DNA of 64,000 bases. It comes from Hysterangium stoloniferum. Its lineage: Eukaryota > Basidiomycota > Agaricomycetes > Hysterangiales > Hysterangiaceae. Below the pieces are notes generated by a model, which saw only the letters and a list, made by a program, of their open reading frames with translations, had not been told where the DNA came from and did no database searches. The stretch's first letter is position 1. Every line of letters begins with the position of its first letter. Position numbers and translations under genes: made by a program. Where the stretch lies: contig WHVD01000017.1 of assembly GCA_015178975.1 (NCBI GenBank), positions 868,001-932,000 of the forward strand, written 5' to 3'. Shown here piece by piece: positions 22,260 to 35,701 of this stretch.

Positions 22260-23320
22260 TCTCAGATGGCTGGATTTAAGCTTTACAATTTCTGGTTTAC
22301 TGTGATCCTGGTAAGACTATCAATTGGTTGTGTGGAGGTATGATAAATTAAAGATGTGTACTCACAGATGTGAATAACTATAAGAGTTGGGCCGAGAATC
22401 CAATATTTATACCTGTAGCAGGAATGGATACGAGCAAAGTGTATGCCACCATTTATTATGCAAGATTGTCAGACTGAATAATCTGCTCTAGTAATCTCAC
22501 TGATGTTGATTTTTCCTTACGCCATTGAACCAAACCAAAACTTCCCTGATCCTACGGTACCTGTTCATCACGGTTCTCTCGCAGTTCATTCGAGGTATGA
22601 AGAGATCCGTTAATTTACATACTCGCCCAAGAGCTCCTCAGGTCAGCGTTGGGCCTTCTCAAAGCTGTACAGACCACTTTGGCAGCCGTGATTCATTCGG
22701 CTTCCACCGTGATCTATATCAGGCACTCCCTTGGAGCTGCCATAAGCTTAATCGATGCAGTTTTTCCTTCCACTGCATCTTTCTGCCAAGATTAAGTTTA
22801 AGTTCGTTGGCCACGGCATGCCTCGCGTGGGTAATGAAAAAATTCTGAAATATATTAATAGTAAGCCATGTTGCCCCTGATATACTTCGCCAAATTTCAC
22901 CACTTTTAGGCTGCTTCCCCGACTTGACTCATATCAATAACAAGGAAGACGTGGTTCATTCTCCCTGGTCAGTTTTTTCTACTTCTGATTTAGGTACCTT
23001 ACTACGCTTACTCTTTCGCACAAAGGCCGATTTTTAGGGTTCAGACATTTGCACGGGGAAATTCATACTCAGGTCCTCTTTTCTTTCTTTCTTTTATTAC
23101 TTACGGTTGTCCATCTAATGCCAACCTCCACTAAGGATGCTGGAGGATGGGATTCTTGCGCTGGTGAATTATTAATTATGATGTATAACCCATTGACGGT
23201 GACACTTTTTCAAGAGATGATAATACATCGAAGTCCTGTACAACGGGTGACGTTCTGAATATTTTTTGATTTTAAGATCACGATGGTCTTTACGACGGGG
23301 TTGATGGCTTGGTAAGGGTC
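22260..23320 (+). pseudogene. Class 3 lipase / feruloyl-esterase-like pseudogene
   Basis: Fragments of a secreted fungal class 3 lipase occur in order but in shifting frames: AGMDTSKV (about 22420), LPDPTVPVHHGSLAVHSRYE (about 22540-22600), an RHSLGAAISLIDAVF stretch (about 22707-22755), KFKFVGHGMPRVGNE (about 22795-22840), LTHINNKEDVV (about 22928-22960), GRFLGFRHLHGEIHTQ (about 23028-23075) and DHDGLYDGVDG (about 23278-23310). These correspond to the substrate loop, nucleophile elbow, PRVGN block, catalytic Asp/His region and the C-terminal DH.GPY-G motif. The elbow Gly is Arg (GHSLG became RHSLG), and frameshifts and stops separate the blocks, so it is dead. The boundaries are approximate. 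Confidence 0.7.
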
Positions 23321-24414
23321 AACTTTTCCCAGACGTCTGGTTCATTAATCCCTTGCGGACTACCAGTGAGCTTATACAGGGGAGAATGTTAGATTTCCGA
23401 TATATCGTGCCGTGACAGATAATTTCGGTGGCCGGCGGCGTAGATGATAATCAATGAATGAGTTTCCGCGAACATCACTCTCCGGCAGCCCAGCAAATAG
23501 TGACATCTTGGCGCATCCGAGAGAAGCTAATGAGTTCAAGTAGGACGCTTAGCTCTCGGTTCTCTACAAGTTCTCCAAAAATGTTTTCCGAGCCTTTCAT
23601 TAATAATAGTTTTTCCGCTCCGCAAGGCTTACCTTTAAGGCCGCAATATTGTTATTGTGCCCGCCGCTACTTGTGGCACTTTAAGAAAATTAATGGAACG
23701 CCGTACCGTTCAGCCGGCTGTTCGGCTGAGGGACGTGGACCACTTCTCCGAACGGGTCTCTTCATTCAGCGAACGAGCAGACATCCTTGCAGGCGAGCAC
23801 TCAACCTCCATTTAGTGAATAAAGGGAAATGAACGGCCGTTGCATTGTGTTGGCCTACCCTCACCCGCTGTTGTTTTAGTAAGCTTGAAAAGTAGCCCAT
23901 TGTACCTGTCAATGTTCTCTTTCTCTAATCCTTTGATGTAGATAACTTCAGGAAAATGGTCAGATTTTTCAGCAGGATAATATTCATCAACGTACAACGC
24001 GTAATATTTACGTACAATGTCTCGGAGACTCGGACACGTCCACGTGGTAACTATAGCAAAGCTATACATACGAACGCTGATTGTGATTGTGCAAGGAACC
24101 GAATGAACATCGATACCCGTCAATATATCTACAAAACTTTACTTTTCGAAATATAGTACAGTTATGTAATCTGGGGGTAACTCCCGTTGCCGCGTTATAT
24201 TTGGAAGAGGTTGCGTTTATAGTAGCTTATAGGAATAATTTAGGGCTCACCGACCATTCCGTGAGATAACCAGCGTGAAGTGATGGAGGATCGCTAGGTC
24301 ATGATGGATGGTCAATTCTGGAAACCAGACGCCACTTTGAGTCATAATTGCTCGCATGGATGGAAGCGGGCGACATGATACATCGGTAATATGTACTAAA
24401 CTATGGAAACTATC
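23321..24414. other. Intergenic; no supported gene
   Basis: A 124-codon plus-strand frame (23458-23832) and a 103-codon minus-strand frame (23812-24123) overlap each other's flanks. Neither has recognisable motifs or supportive introns. Confidence 0.4.
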
Positions 24415-25807
24415 TTATTCACAACGATGTACCAGGCCAGACAATCTCCATGCAATCTTCCTACGAATCGGTGTTATAGTGCCTATAATCCACAAAAGAA
24501 CATTTCTAAACGTGCGGCGCAAGGGTGATGTTGTTATGATAATGGAAGTGAGTCGTTTCACCATGCCAATGACTTGGACGGCCTTCTGTCTGCGGGTGGA
24601 TGAGTAAGATAGCAAAGGAAAGTCGGATAATTCATTATCGAGAACGTGGGAACACACGGCTTTACCCAGTTCAATCGCGTCACATAGACCGAGGTTCATT
24701 CCTTGGCCCCCCGTGGGTGAGTGTACGTGCGCAGCATCCCCTACTAAGAGAATATTCCCCCCGTACACCCTCTTAAAAAATGTCTCCGCCACCGCAGAGC
24801 GGACCCTGTATGTCGTTGATGTAATGACAGACGATATAACCACTTTCTCTCTCCAAGGATTCCTTGCGTCGATTTCTCCCTGAAGGTACATGATATCAGG
24901 ATGTCTCGGTGGCTGAGGACATCCAAAAGGTATAACCATCCCAATACGCCAGAAGGAAACCGGGGGCTCGTCATCTAACAAAGACTTCGAAGAGGGCGGC
25001 ATGGGGAGGGGACAAAGAATAAATAAGCCATTCAAATGCCAAGATACAGCGTCGCTTGGGATAGAACTTGGAAGACGCTCCGCAAGGAAAACGTCAGAGA
25101 ATACCATTTGTAGCGTTGATGTCGGAATAACCTCCGGATCGTAAAGTGATCCCGAAAAAGGATCTTGAAATTCAATACCAGACAAACGACGAACCTAGGG
25201 ACGACATCAGACGTAATATTTACCAGACGTAATAGTGAATCTCACCGTAGATCTGGACCCGTCTGCACCGACTATATACCTAGCTTGAATAATACTGCCG
25301 TTGTCAAAAATTACTTCTGTGCCTTTGTCATTGACAGCATCACGCATATTCACAACGGTCCTATTTCGTTGTACTTGCACGCCACATTCGGAAAGGCGTT
25401 TCTCGAATACACGTTCGATTTCATCCTGTTGGAGTAATAGCGTAAAGGGAAACCGTGTCCTATCCCTGATAAGGCTCATGTCCACATTCAGAAGCCTTGT
25501 CTTGTCGGAATGAAAAATAACGCCCTTCGAGTGTATCCCAAGCTCCGTCAGCGGGCTTGCTAGACCTATGGTATCTAAAACCTAACAGAAACGGCAGTTG
25601 ATCATAGATTAAGTTCCATCGAGTGCCAAAACAAACCTCCAGCGTTCGAGGATGAACAAGAGCAGCTCTCGCTCCATTCTTAATTTGAGGGGACGAGTCT
25701 ACGATTGTGAATGGTACTTTGAGATCGAAGAGTGCAAGAGCACATGCAAGACCATTTGGTCCAGCCCCAACAACCAGCACCGTTGTTTGCTGCGGGGAGC
25801 AAGCCAT
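24415..25807 (-). CDS. FAD-dependent aromatic hydroxylase-type monooxygenase (PF01494)
   Basis: It likely uses NAD(P)H and O2 to hydroxylate an aromatic substrate. Three exons on the minus strand (25807-25637, 25581-25246, 25194-24415) join in phase to 428 codons plus stop. The Rossmann FAD motif GAGPNG is at residues 14-19, followed by the ARAALVHPRTLEVLDTIG helix that spans intron 1. The DG motif YIVGADGSRST ends exon 2 (about 158-168). The GD motif GNILLVGDAAHVHSPTGG lies at about 315-331, followed by QGMNLGLCDA. All three group A flavoprotein monooxygenase signatures are intact. It lacks the C-terminal thioredoxin-like domain of phenol hydroxylases. It is transcribed away from the halogenase and lies between it and the ammonia-lyase, which fits a shared pathway. 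The substrate cannot be told from sequence. Confidence 0.9.
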
Positions 25808-25900
25808 TGTCGAGGAGGAAGATAGAATGATATTTGTTAGGAAGAGGAGATCGCCGAAGGGGTTGAGTATCTGTACTTCTCCTGTCTCTCTGTTTGACGG

Positions 25901-25911
25901 ATTAATTTATA
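25901..25911 (-). promoter_or_regulatory. Candidate TATA box of the FAD monooxygenase gene
   Basis: On the minus strand this reads TATAAATTAAT, about 95 nt upstream of the ATG at 25807. Its position is plausible but unproven. Confidence 0.35.
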
Positions 25912-25920
25912 CCAACATAA

Positions 25921-26686
25921 TCAATGTTTAGTTTTGTAGATGTTCACGGTCGGAACATCGGGAAATAAATTCTGTGCGTTCCTTTTGAATCCGTCTCTTG
26001 TCCTCATTACGGCACGATCCATGTACTCCCCTATCTCCAGCTGCCAGTAAAAATGTTTACATTCGGCTGTGGCATTAAAGGAAACCAAGATCCAGGTATT
26101 AAACCTTATTACAAAATTATCGAAGGACGCTAATGGTAGCTGTATTCTTTTGGGCACGATGTCGGATAACCTCTCAGTATCATTACCAAATATATGAATC
26201 GGGGTGGAAGGAAGAAGATCTTGGGGCGACATGAACGCAACTTCATTAGAGACACATCAGAAGAAACAAATTGAATTCACGTACCAAAATTTGAAAGAGT
26301 ATAGGAGACGAGAAGGCACTTGCTGAATGGGTCCATCAGATGATGCATGTACATGGATAAGATCATGGCGAAGTCGAAGAAGCGCCTCAAACCATGCATG
26401 CTTATAGATGAACCATCACAGTAGGAATGTAGCCCGATTGAAGCACATGATGCATATTTGTAATAATCCACTGTTGTCAAGTTCCCGGCTTACTTGGCCC
26501 TTTCCACATCATTACGTTATATTGACGCCTTAACGCGGTGACAGCGCCATCGATAACTGCTCTCTTATTATACAATATTCTATTTGAGAGGAATGCGGTA
26601 AGCCGATCTGATAGGACGAGCCCACTTCTACCGAAGTTACAGACGTGCATTTTGGGCAGTATGTTCTTAATGTTTTGGAAGAACAT
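25921..26686 (-). CDS. Hypothetical protein, tentative
   Basis: This gene is not recognised. On the minus strand, a frame over 26480-26277 and a frame over 26232-25921 can be joined by an intron (GTACGTG...AATGAAG, about 45 nt) that keeps phase: SYTLSNF joins VAFMSPQDLLPSTPIHIF. The second part reads on for about 100 residues with DTERLSDIVPKRIQLPLASF and HFYWQLEIGEYMDRAVM to a stop at 25921. A further frame upstream (26686-26477) may be another exon, but the only apparent intron between them would be 23 nt, too short. It sits in the divergent space between the monooxygenase and halogenase genes. It may be a small cluster gene or a relic. Confidence 0.3.
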
Positions 26687-27594
26687 GCACGTATAAGGTA
26701 TTTCGAGAACTCACAAATTCGATCGAAAATAGACAGCGGAATCTATTATACGGAACAATCAAACCCGTTCGCCATGAAAATTGTTCCCCCTAACCAGGCT
26801 GGTTAAGTGAGCCGGGAGTTCCAAGTACCGTTCTACAGGAAAGCAAGGACCGGCGGTATATTCCCCCCCCTCGCCCCATGAGATTCTTCCTAGTAGATTA
26901 TCTTGGGTCATGAATCCAAACCTGGCCAAACCGACTTGAACACCGGAATAAAGGTTGTTAAATGTTCACGAGAAGGGGTAGAAAACAACCCACACTCTGA
27001 CAGTTTCACGTGTCCTGCATATTTAATTATATTTTTTCAAAGGTGCATACCGCCCGGCTCCACTGTCCGGGCACTTCTGTGGCGCATATACATCTTCTAT
27101 TTCGGTAGGGTGCATCTTATCACGGGAGAGCCCAGATATTTTTAAAGACTCCTCCCTCGTGTACACATCATACAAAACGTCAAAACTGTAGTGGAAATAT
27201 GCCATCATTTTACAAGTATTGCAATAAATGTCCCATATCGCCTCAATAGAAGCCACCGGCGTGAGTTGGCTGCGTACGCACGGCGGTCATCAGACATGGC
27301 TCACCTCGGAAATAAGGAGAATAGCGATATTATATATTATTATTATTCATGTCATGCATGCCTTTCACTTACCATAATCCTGACCATTTGAGGACTTACT
27401 GGCAAATTGGATAATCGACCCTAAATGTATCCAGTTTGATTGATACGTCCAGACGTAGGGTTGTATTTATTTTACACATATTTGGTAGAGGGTGCTCTGA
27501 TGAAGCCCTGTCGCCGGTGGCCGCTATCCACACAGGTCTTGGTCTTATCGCCTACCCCTCACACACGTACTGATTTTCCCCCTAGACCGCTGTG
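26687..27594. other. Upstream region of the halogenase gene; nothing else recognised
   Basis: Only short open frames without motifs are present. A C-rich run lies at about 26863-26870. It may hold promoter elements for the halogenase gene, but none stands out apart from the TATA at 27595. Confidence 0.4.
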
Positions 27595-27600
27595 TATAAA
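27595..27600 (+). promoter_or_regulatory. Candidate TATA box of the halogenase gene
   Basis: TATAAA lies 69 nt upstream of the ATG at 27669, a normal spacing for a fungal TATA with a short leader. Confidence 0.45.
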
Positions 27601-27668
27601 TTCACCCGACGGACGGATTCTGGCAATTTGACAACTCCCTTTCACCCCAGAATTCTCCAGAACCCCAG

Positions 27669-29719
<2,051 letters not shown>

Positions 29720-31518
29720 GGGGTCTTATATATATCATGCACTTTATGCTTTCCCTTTGTTTATGATCTGTATTTTGAAAGAGTATTGCCGTGACTCTCT
29801 GGCTTGGTGTCGTACGTGTATAAAGAATTTGTACGTTTATACTCTGGCCTTTGGCAACGAAGGATGGAATAATATGTCAAACTTCTATATCGATGAAATA
29901 TGGAATATTCATGAGAACAGAGAACCAACTTTCCTTGCTCTGATGTCCGCTTTGCGGATAGAACGATCCTTTAACTTCCATGAGGCGGAACAATGCCTAT
30001 GACTACTGTTGCCCGCAGCTTGGCCTGGATGCCGCTTAGCCTTGAGCCGTGCCGGTTCGATCGTGAGTAACAGCCGGCTCCTAAGCGGCAGCTGAGCTTT
30101 GGAGGTCGGCTTGAGCTGCAGCCGGTCTGTTCAGTACACCCCAGAGATGAAATGCACATGTTTACATACACTCGAAAGAATATTCTTTGCGTATTTATTA
30201 TAATAAACAATGCTTATCTATCAATTTATGTTCCATTTCTATTTCTGAGCTCTGTATTCGGGCTTCCCTCGGCTGCGAGCTAATTGCCAAGCCGCGGCAA
30301 CACTACACATGACGTCACTTCAACCTTAGTGTTAAAGCATTGAAAAGTATTTAGCTATCCACCGCTGCTGGTATGCCATAACCTACATTATCCTTGGTTG
30401 GTTGGTCAGTTCTTTCACCACTGATCACCCTGTCAGAGGAATAATATCGAAAAGTCACAGATAATTAGCAGCTATATATGTTGGAAAAATACTAGCAAGA
30501 GGCTGCGTGAAGCGAAAATCATAGTCCAACGCGGTTCAGTAACTTCGAAAGCCGGTGTCAGGTATCATCCGCAGCGGAATTGAACATGTATGGATGCTTT
30601 GCATTATTAATAATCTCATTATGTAAAGATCTACGCCACTCGTTTCCCATCAATCACGCATTACGCTCGGAAGCAAACACTATGGCCGATTTATATTAGC
30701 AAGCATGTTACCGGATAGAGTGGGCAGACCGATTTTATTGGGATATCTCAATGGGAGGCCTTACAATGAACGCCAGACTTTTGCGAGAGAATCTGCTTGG
30801 TTGTGACAACGCAGGAGAATCATGGGTGGCGGTGACAGATAAGGATAAGCCAAAGTTTAACTATAATTCCCTTCCCATGCAGGTATCTTCTGTTGTGCCT
30901 AGAGACAAAAAAAACTGAATTTGGGCATCTCTATGAGTAATATGTACATACTATACATAATTATTATCCAACGGTCAGAAATAATCCAATAACCTAAAAG
31001 TATCGTGTACCTGTTGTGACAGCTTCAGATTTTGAATGTGAACTTTTTGAGCTTTCTAGTCTTCGAAGATGTCTGTCATTGATGCAGTGTGTGGAGGGGG
31101 GGGTTATACACCATGTACAGTGTAGATGAACAAGGAATGTTGAGATTACTAACTTGAAGCTACTATAAAGAACTACCCATATAGCCTGGCGTCAAGACCC
31201 TTTGTCCTTTGTCTAGCACAAAGTGTGTGGACATTGGATATATTTATGAAAGGAATTGCAAGTGTTAGATGTTGACAGTATAATGAAAATGGACAAGGTT
31301 TTTATGTATGACTAAGCTACTGTAAAGTACGAAATAGCCGAGTGTATTTGTATAAACTACAAAAGTGTGTATTGTAAAAACAATGAAACAATGTAAGATT
31401 GTCAATGGCTTGCAACCTTATGAATAGATTCTAACACATCCACTTTGCATGTTGATGAAAATGCACTCACTTGATGCAAAATCCATCTGAAAATTGAAAA
31501 CAAAAATCAAGTACCACT
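29720..31518. other. Intergenic transition to the transposon-rich region
   Basis: No gene is supported. It contains the candidate miniature element at 30007-30302. After about 30.9 kb the sequence becomes AT-rich and CG-poor like the transposon block that follows. Confidence 0.45.
30007..30302. mobile_element. Candidate MITE-like element with GC-rich inverted ends
   Basis: The left end TGTTGCCCGCAGCTTGGC and the reverse complement of the right end, TGTTGCCGCGGCTTGGC, match except for one indel and one base. CTAC flanks both sides (30003-30006 and 30303-30306), a possible 4-bp target duplication. The interior of the left half is rich in short GGCTT/AGCCGG palindromes, including CCGCTTAG paired with CTAAGCGG, as in subterminal repeats of hAT-like elements. 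The family is unassigned. Confidence 0.35.
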
Positions 31519-31645
31519 GGCACCCCTCACTATGACATTCCCAAAATGGTAATGATTACAAATACAATATGACTCAGAATAAGTACCACTGGTGCCCACT
31601 ATGACATTCCCAAAATGGTAATAATTACAAATACAATATGACCTT
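31510..31645 (+). repeat. Tandem duplication of the MULE left end
   Basis: AAGTACCACTGG(C/T)(A/G)CCC... and the following about 60 bases occur twice (31510-31574 and 31580-31640), including the terminal inverted repeat and an AATGGTAATRATTACAAATA block. It could be two abutting insertions or an aborted transposition product. Confidence 0.7.
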
Positions 31646-31793
31646 CAGAATGGTAATATGATAGGATAATCGATAAGATCCTCTGCACTCGCGAACTCTC
31701 TTGTGTATGTTCAAACATTGTTATGGGGGATATCATTATGTATGTAAACAAAGTTTCCAGTCTCAATGACTTCTCATGCAACATTTTTGATCA

Positions 31794-34700
31794 TCAACCA
31801 GTGTTCCTATCAGAAAGGGAAGGCCTCGTGCGGTAAAACATAGTACTGTCCACTGATTTGTCCCACATCGTTCCTGCTGTCTTCTTCCTCTCCTTGCTTA
31901 TGCATGCTCTCGCAAACCGAAGGAATGAAGCTCCCTTGTGCTCTACTGCCTGCAGCATTTGCTCGTCCCGGAACTGAACCTGGTAGCGGAGGCCTTCCAC
32001 AAATTGAAGGATGGTGTTGATATGGTTATTCATGGTTTCTTCGAAGGTTTCGCCTTCCCTCCCTCCCCATTGTGTGTCCACTAAATCATCATTGAATTCT
32101 TCATCAGTTCCCTCGTTACCCCCTTCACAATTGTCATCCTCAAGTATCACCAGTGGCACCTCTCCACCCTCTAATGGCTTTAGGGTCTGATGTTTCCAAA
32201 AAGGCATTGTACGTTGGCACTTAACCTCCAAAAAGAAGATGACAGGCACACGTTGGACTCCTTGGACAAGGTGCTTTCAGAGGAGGAATCTGCTTGTGGC
32301 GAAGGATGGGCAGCTACATACCCACTTGATCACATCTGGTCTGTATCCATCATTTAATGGCAAAGTGATGGGTGTCCATTCTAACTTTCTCCAGATTCAT
32401 TTGAAGCTTTTCCGCCAGGAGGGAAGCTCATGATAGCGTCCAGTATCTGTTAGTAGTCGATCAAGCTTACAATAATAAGATGGTGCTAATTTGACAACCA
32501 GAACCCAGACAAGAAGGTCACAACGTGGCATTCAGAAGTGATACAGAAAGTCATGTTTGATACGCCGCCAACTTCAACTATGGTGAGCTTTGAACATAAT
32601 ATAATCAATGTCAGACTCACTGGCTTTCCAGGATCATTGTTGTCTTCAAAACAGGGATCATAGGATGGACTGAACATGCCCAAAGCTCCCATCGGGTTTT
32701 ACGGTACCAGTTCTCCCAGAGGTATGCCCATACTTCTCGCAAATCATTTAGGACACAAAAGTTGTACATTTGTCACACAGCCCACTTCTTAATGCCCTCG
32801 GGGCTGGGATATGCATAGCCAAGAATTAAGGGATGGGAGCAGTAGTGTTTCTCCATCATGTTGATGATGGGGTCGTGATATTTTGCAGGGCAAAATGTAC
32901 GTTGTGTTGTTTTGTCACCATCATCAAATGATTTTGTGTCCTCCAGTGCCATAACTTCTATTGTACCAGTTGGAGTGTACTTGTGGGGTTTCTTGGCTTG
33001 TAGTAAGTGTGGTGGTATCCGAATCTTGCATGCACTCATACGTGCTGACTTCACAGTTGTTGATTGGTCCAACTTGTCCCGTTCACAGGCAGTGGGGGGT
33101 ACTTCTCGTACAGCAGATGCCAGAGGTTGTGCTGGTATTTTTATATAGAGGCCAGTTGGGAGTGTAACAGTGGTAGTCTGCTTTGGGGTAGATGGCCCAG
33201 TGTTGGGCAAGCCGCCCTCATATTCCTTCTGGTCACTCTTAACCCGTGGGACAAACGAAATATCAATGAACTCCAACTCTGTGTGGGCACGCTCAGGATT
33301 GTATGGTGTTGTTGCTAACTTTTGTTTTGCCAGCCATGCCTGTACTGCTCGTCGGAGATGCCACCAACAGATACTGATCTTCGCATCCCATACTGACTTC
33401 AGGGATCCAATCTCAGCCATGTCCTTATCGACATGAGTAAACACTGGCTTTAATCTGTATTTCTTGTGTAGACAGTTTGCCCAGGCTGTAAGGGCTTGTG
33501 TACATTTTCCTTGTGTTAAGAACTGAAAACTGACTAAATGTCGGTGGCCGACAGGGACTGATCAGAAGGACTTGGCTTCAGCTTATGTGCTGCGCCCTCG
33601 CAAATATCCGTAGGGTGTCCTTAAATTTCAGGCGGGCGAAGACTAATCCTAAAGAGCTCCTCTCGGCGAGATACCGATCAGAACCAAAGGGCAAGTCGAG
33701 TGTCGGGCCAAGGGGGTTGGGGCCGTGAGTGGGCGAGCACACGCAAAGGCGGATGGGGGATTCTTAGTATGAGACTGTTACAGACGTATGAGGGTATTCT
33801 GAGTCGATATTCTGATTGCCTAGTAACTACAACTACAGTGGGTTCATATACAAGTAACAGGCATCTAGAAAATACTAATGGGGAGAAGGGCAGAAAATGG
33901 TATTAACAATAAGCTTGACTAGGAACGGGAGGTTTATGATTAGTTCGGAGGCCGATGATAACTGAGAGTGGGATTACGATAAAAGGAAATAGTTCAAGGA
34001 CTACAAATATAGATAGACATATGTGAAACATAAGATTGAACAGATCAATATAATAAAAGGGGACGTATCAAAGTTTGACCAGACAATACAAGTTATTTTG
34101 ACGTGGGCGTAAACAGAGTTTGATCTTCGCGAAAACATATGTCAGCTTCGGGGCCGATGGTTTCCGAGATGGTGACTTGAAACATTGATAGGTGGCGATA
34201 ACCTCGGGACCAATAGAGTTGCGACACGGTCGTAACACCTTGGTCAACTGCTGATGATGTTGAAAGTAGACAATAGGAGAGGGGAAAGCCTGCATTATCA
34301 TACTCGCCCATCACACTATATAGCTCAAGATGCTTCGAGTTTGTGTTATCTGGTGTGTGAATCATCGTTTCATATATCTTTGTCACTGATTATTCCACTC
34401 ACAGGTTGCATCAACTCCAATCTCAACAACCTTTCCATCTAATGGTTTGATTATCTTCTTCATCCCCCAACAGAGCATTTCCACGCCATCAGGCACTTCA
34501 ACTATGTCAAAAACATCTACCTCTTCACCAAACTCTCTAAGAAGCTTCCTTGCTGATAGAAGCTGCTCCTTATCTCGGTGCCAAAATACCTCACTCATTT
34601 TCGACCATGCAGTATGGATCTGCAATCGTGTCACATTGTGAAATGCAGCCTGAATCTTTGTGACCATAGCTGTTGGTGTCAGCCACTCCAGATTATCACG

Positions 34701-35537
34701 AATCATCTGCAATGCTTCCAGTGGCATGGAAACATCAACATAATTGATGTGTTGATGATGATGCTCCAGTTGTACTGTGATGAGCATGCTCCCATCTCCA
34801 TCAACATTGCAGCAAGAAATGCCCAGCTTGCTATGGCATGGAAACTGCTTCATTCCAGGGTTCTCGCGATTCTTAATGTTTGGGTCTGTTGAACTCTTCC
34901 ACTTCTTATGAGCTTCATCCTGACTACACCAAAAACATGTCCGGTGACCGCATTTAAGCTTTTTGTTGTCCTTGACACTGTGCAGATTTGGGAAGTGAAT
35001 CTTATTTATGTAGAACATGGACTTTGACACCCACATATCCAGTGACACACCATATTTCCCTGGCAACCATCTGAACACGCTCCTTCTCTGACACAAGAGA
35101 GTCTTCAGACATTTTGTATGACCCTTGAAAGCTAATATCTGCTCCTGCTTTGAACTTGATACATAATGTATCATATAGGTCCTGTGCACTGGCGAACTTC
35201 TTGATGGGCTATTTCAGCATGTCAGTGCTTATTTCCAGATGTTGTGAAATTAATGACTGACCATATGGGTCTTATAGCCCTCATCGTCTGAGCTCCTCTC
35301 CTCTGTCCCATCTGACACAGTTGACCGATATTGGGTGGAAGGTCTATCCTCATCACTGCTTGTGCTTGGGGACTTTTTCCTCTTGTTTCCGTCTTTTTGT
35401 ATGCAGTTGGACTTGATGGTGGCACATCTTGTTTTCTGGTTAAGTCTGTCACACTCCCGACAGGACTCACAAGCCTTGTGTTTACTAACCCCAGCCACCT
35501 TCTTCATGCACCAGGGTTTAGCACAATTTCTGAACAT
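31794..35537 (-). pseudogene. MULE transposase gene with SWIM zinc finger, split by an LTR
   Basis: Read 5' to 3' on the minus strand. A Cys-rich N-terminus (CAKPWCMKKV, KACESCRECDRLNQ) is followed by a Ser/Asp/Glu-rich linker. A core then begins near GHRTCFWCSQDEAHKK (35.0 kb) after an apparent frameshift at about 35.05 kb. The catalytic Asp block EIGVDATY joins NTNSKHLELYSVMGEYD across a 53-nt intron (34350-34402). The solo LTR follows. Beyond it comes KPVFTHVDKDMAEI with ISICWWHLRRAV (33.3-33.45 kb), the MULE second-Asp and CxxH-like helix region. A SWIM zinc finger WVCSCPSFATSRFLLCKHLV lies at about 32.3 kb, and an acidic C-terminal tail runs to the stop at 31794. The pieces are well preserved, but the LTR, a frameshift and a possible break between 32.77 and 32.44 kb make it inactive. 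Confidence 0.75.
33514..34237. mobile_element. Solo LTR, family A, 724 bp, in the MULE gene
   Basis: It runs from TGTTAAGAACTGAAAACT to CGACACGGTCGTAACA and is flanked by the exact 5-bp duplication CCTTG (33509-33513 and 34238-34242). Removing it with one CCTTG rejoins the MULE reading frame (VDQG to KCTQALTAW). The shared family block CTTGGCTTCAGCTTATGTGC is at about 33570-33590. No internal region is present, so it is a recombination remnant. Confidence 0.9.
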
Positions 35538-35547
35538 TGTTGAAGGT

Positions 35548-35650
35548 AGTGTTTGTAGACGTGTTGTTTATTTGGTTCAGGTGGTGTTTGTGGACATGTT
35601 GTTTATTTGGTTCAGGTGGTGTTTGTGGACGTGTTGTTTGGTTCGGGTTG
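35548..35650. repeat. Three imperfect tandem repeats of about 42 bp
   Basis: GTGTTTGTRGACRTGTTGTTTATTTGGTTCAGGTG recurs two and a half times between the MULE gene start and its terminal repeat. The open frames across it on the plus strand are artefacts of the repeat. Confidence 0.75.
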
Positions 35651-35701
35651 TTTGGGTTTGTAGTGATTTTCTTTTTTGGGAATGTCATAGTGGGGGGCGC
35701 C

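Larger units (their letters stand above)
31519..35701 (-). mobile_element. Mutator-like (MULE) DNA transposon, interrupted by a solo LTR
   Basis: The ends carry inverted copies of GGC(A/G)CCCC(T/C)CACTATGACA followed by TTCCCAAAA (31519-31546 on plus, 35701-35674 on minus). The left end is present twice in tandem (second copy at 31590). The internal gene on the minus strand encodes a MULE-type transposase. A family A solo LTR is inserted at 33514-34237. No clear 9-bp target duplication was found, so the exact ends are tentative. The right end abuts copia sequence. Confidence 0.65.

Noticed and set aside
31510..31645. CRISPR-like direct repeats
   Set aside because: Only two copies, no spacers, and a eukaryotic context; explained by duplication of a transposon end.
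32912..33436. Plus-strand frames of 68-88 codons
   Set aside because: They are antisense to the MULE transposase exon carrying the HVDKDMAEI block.
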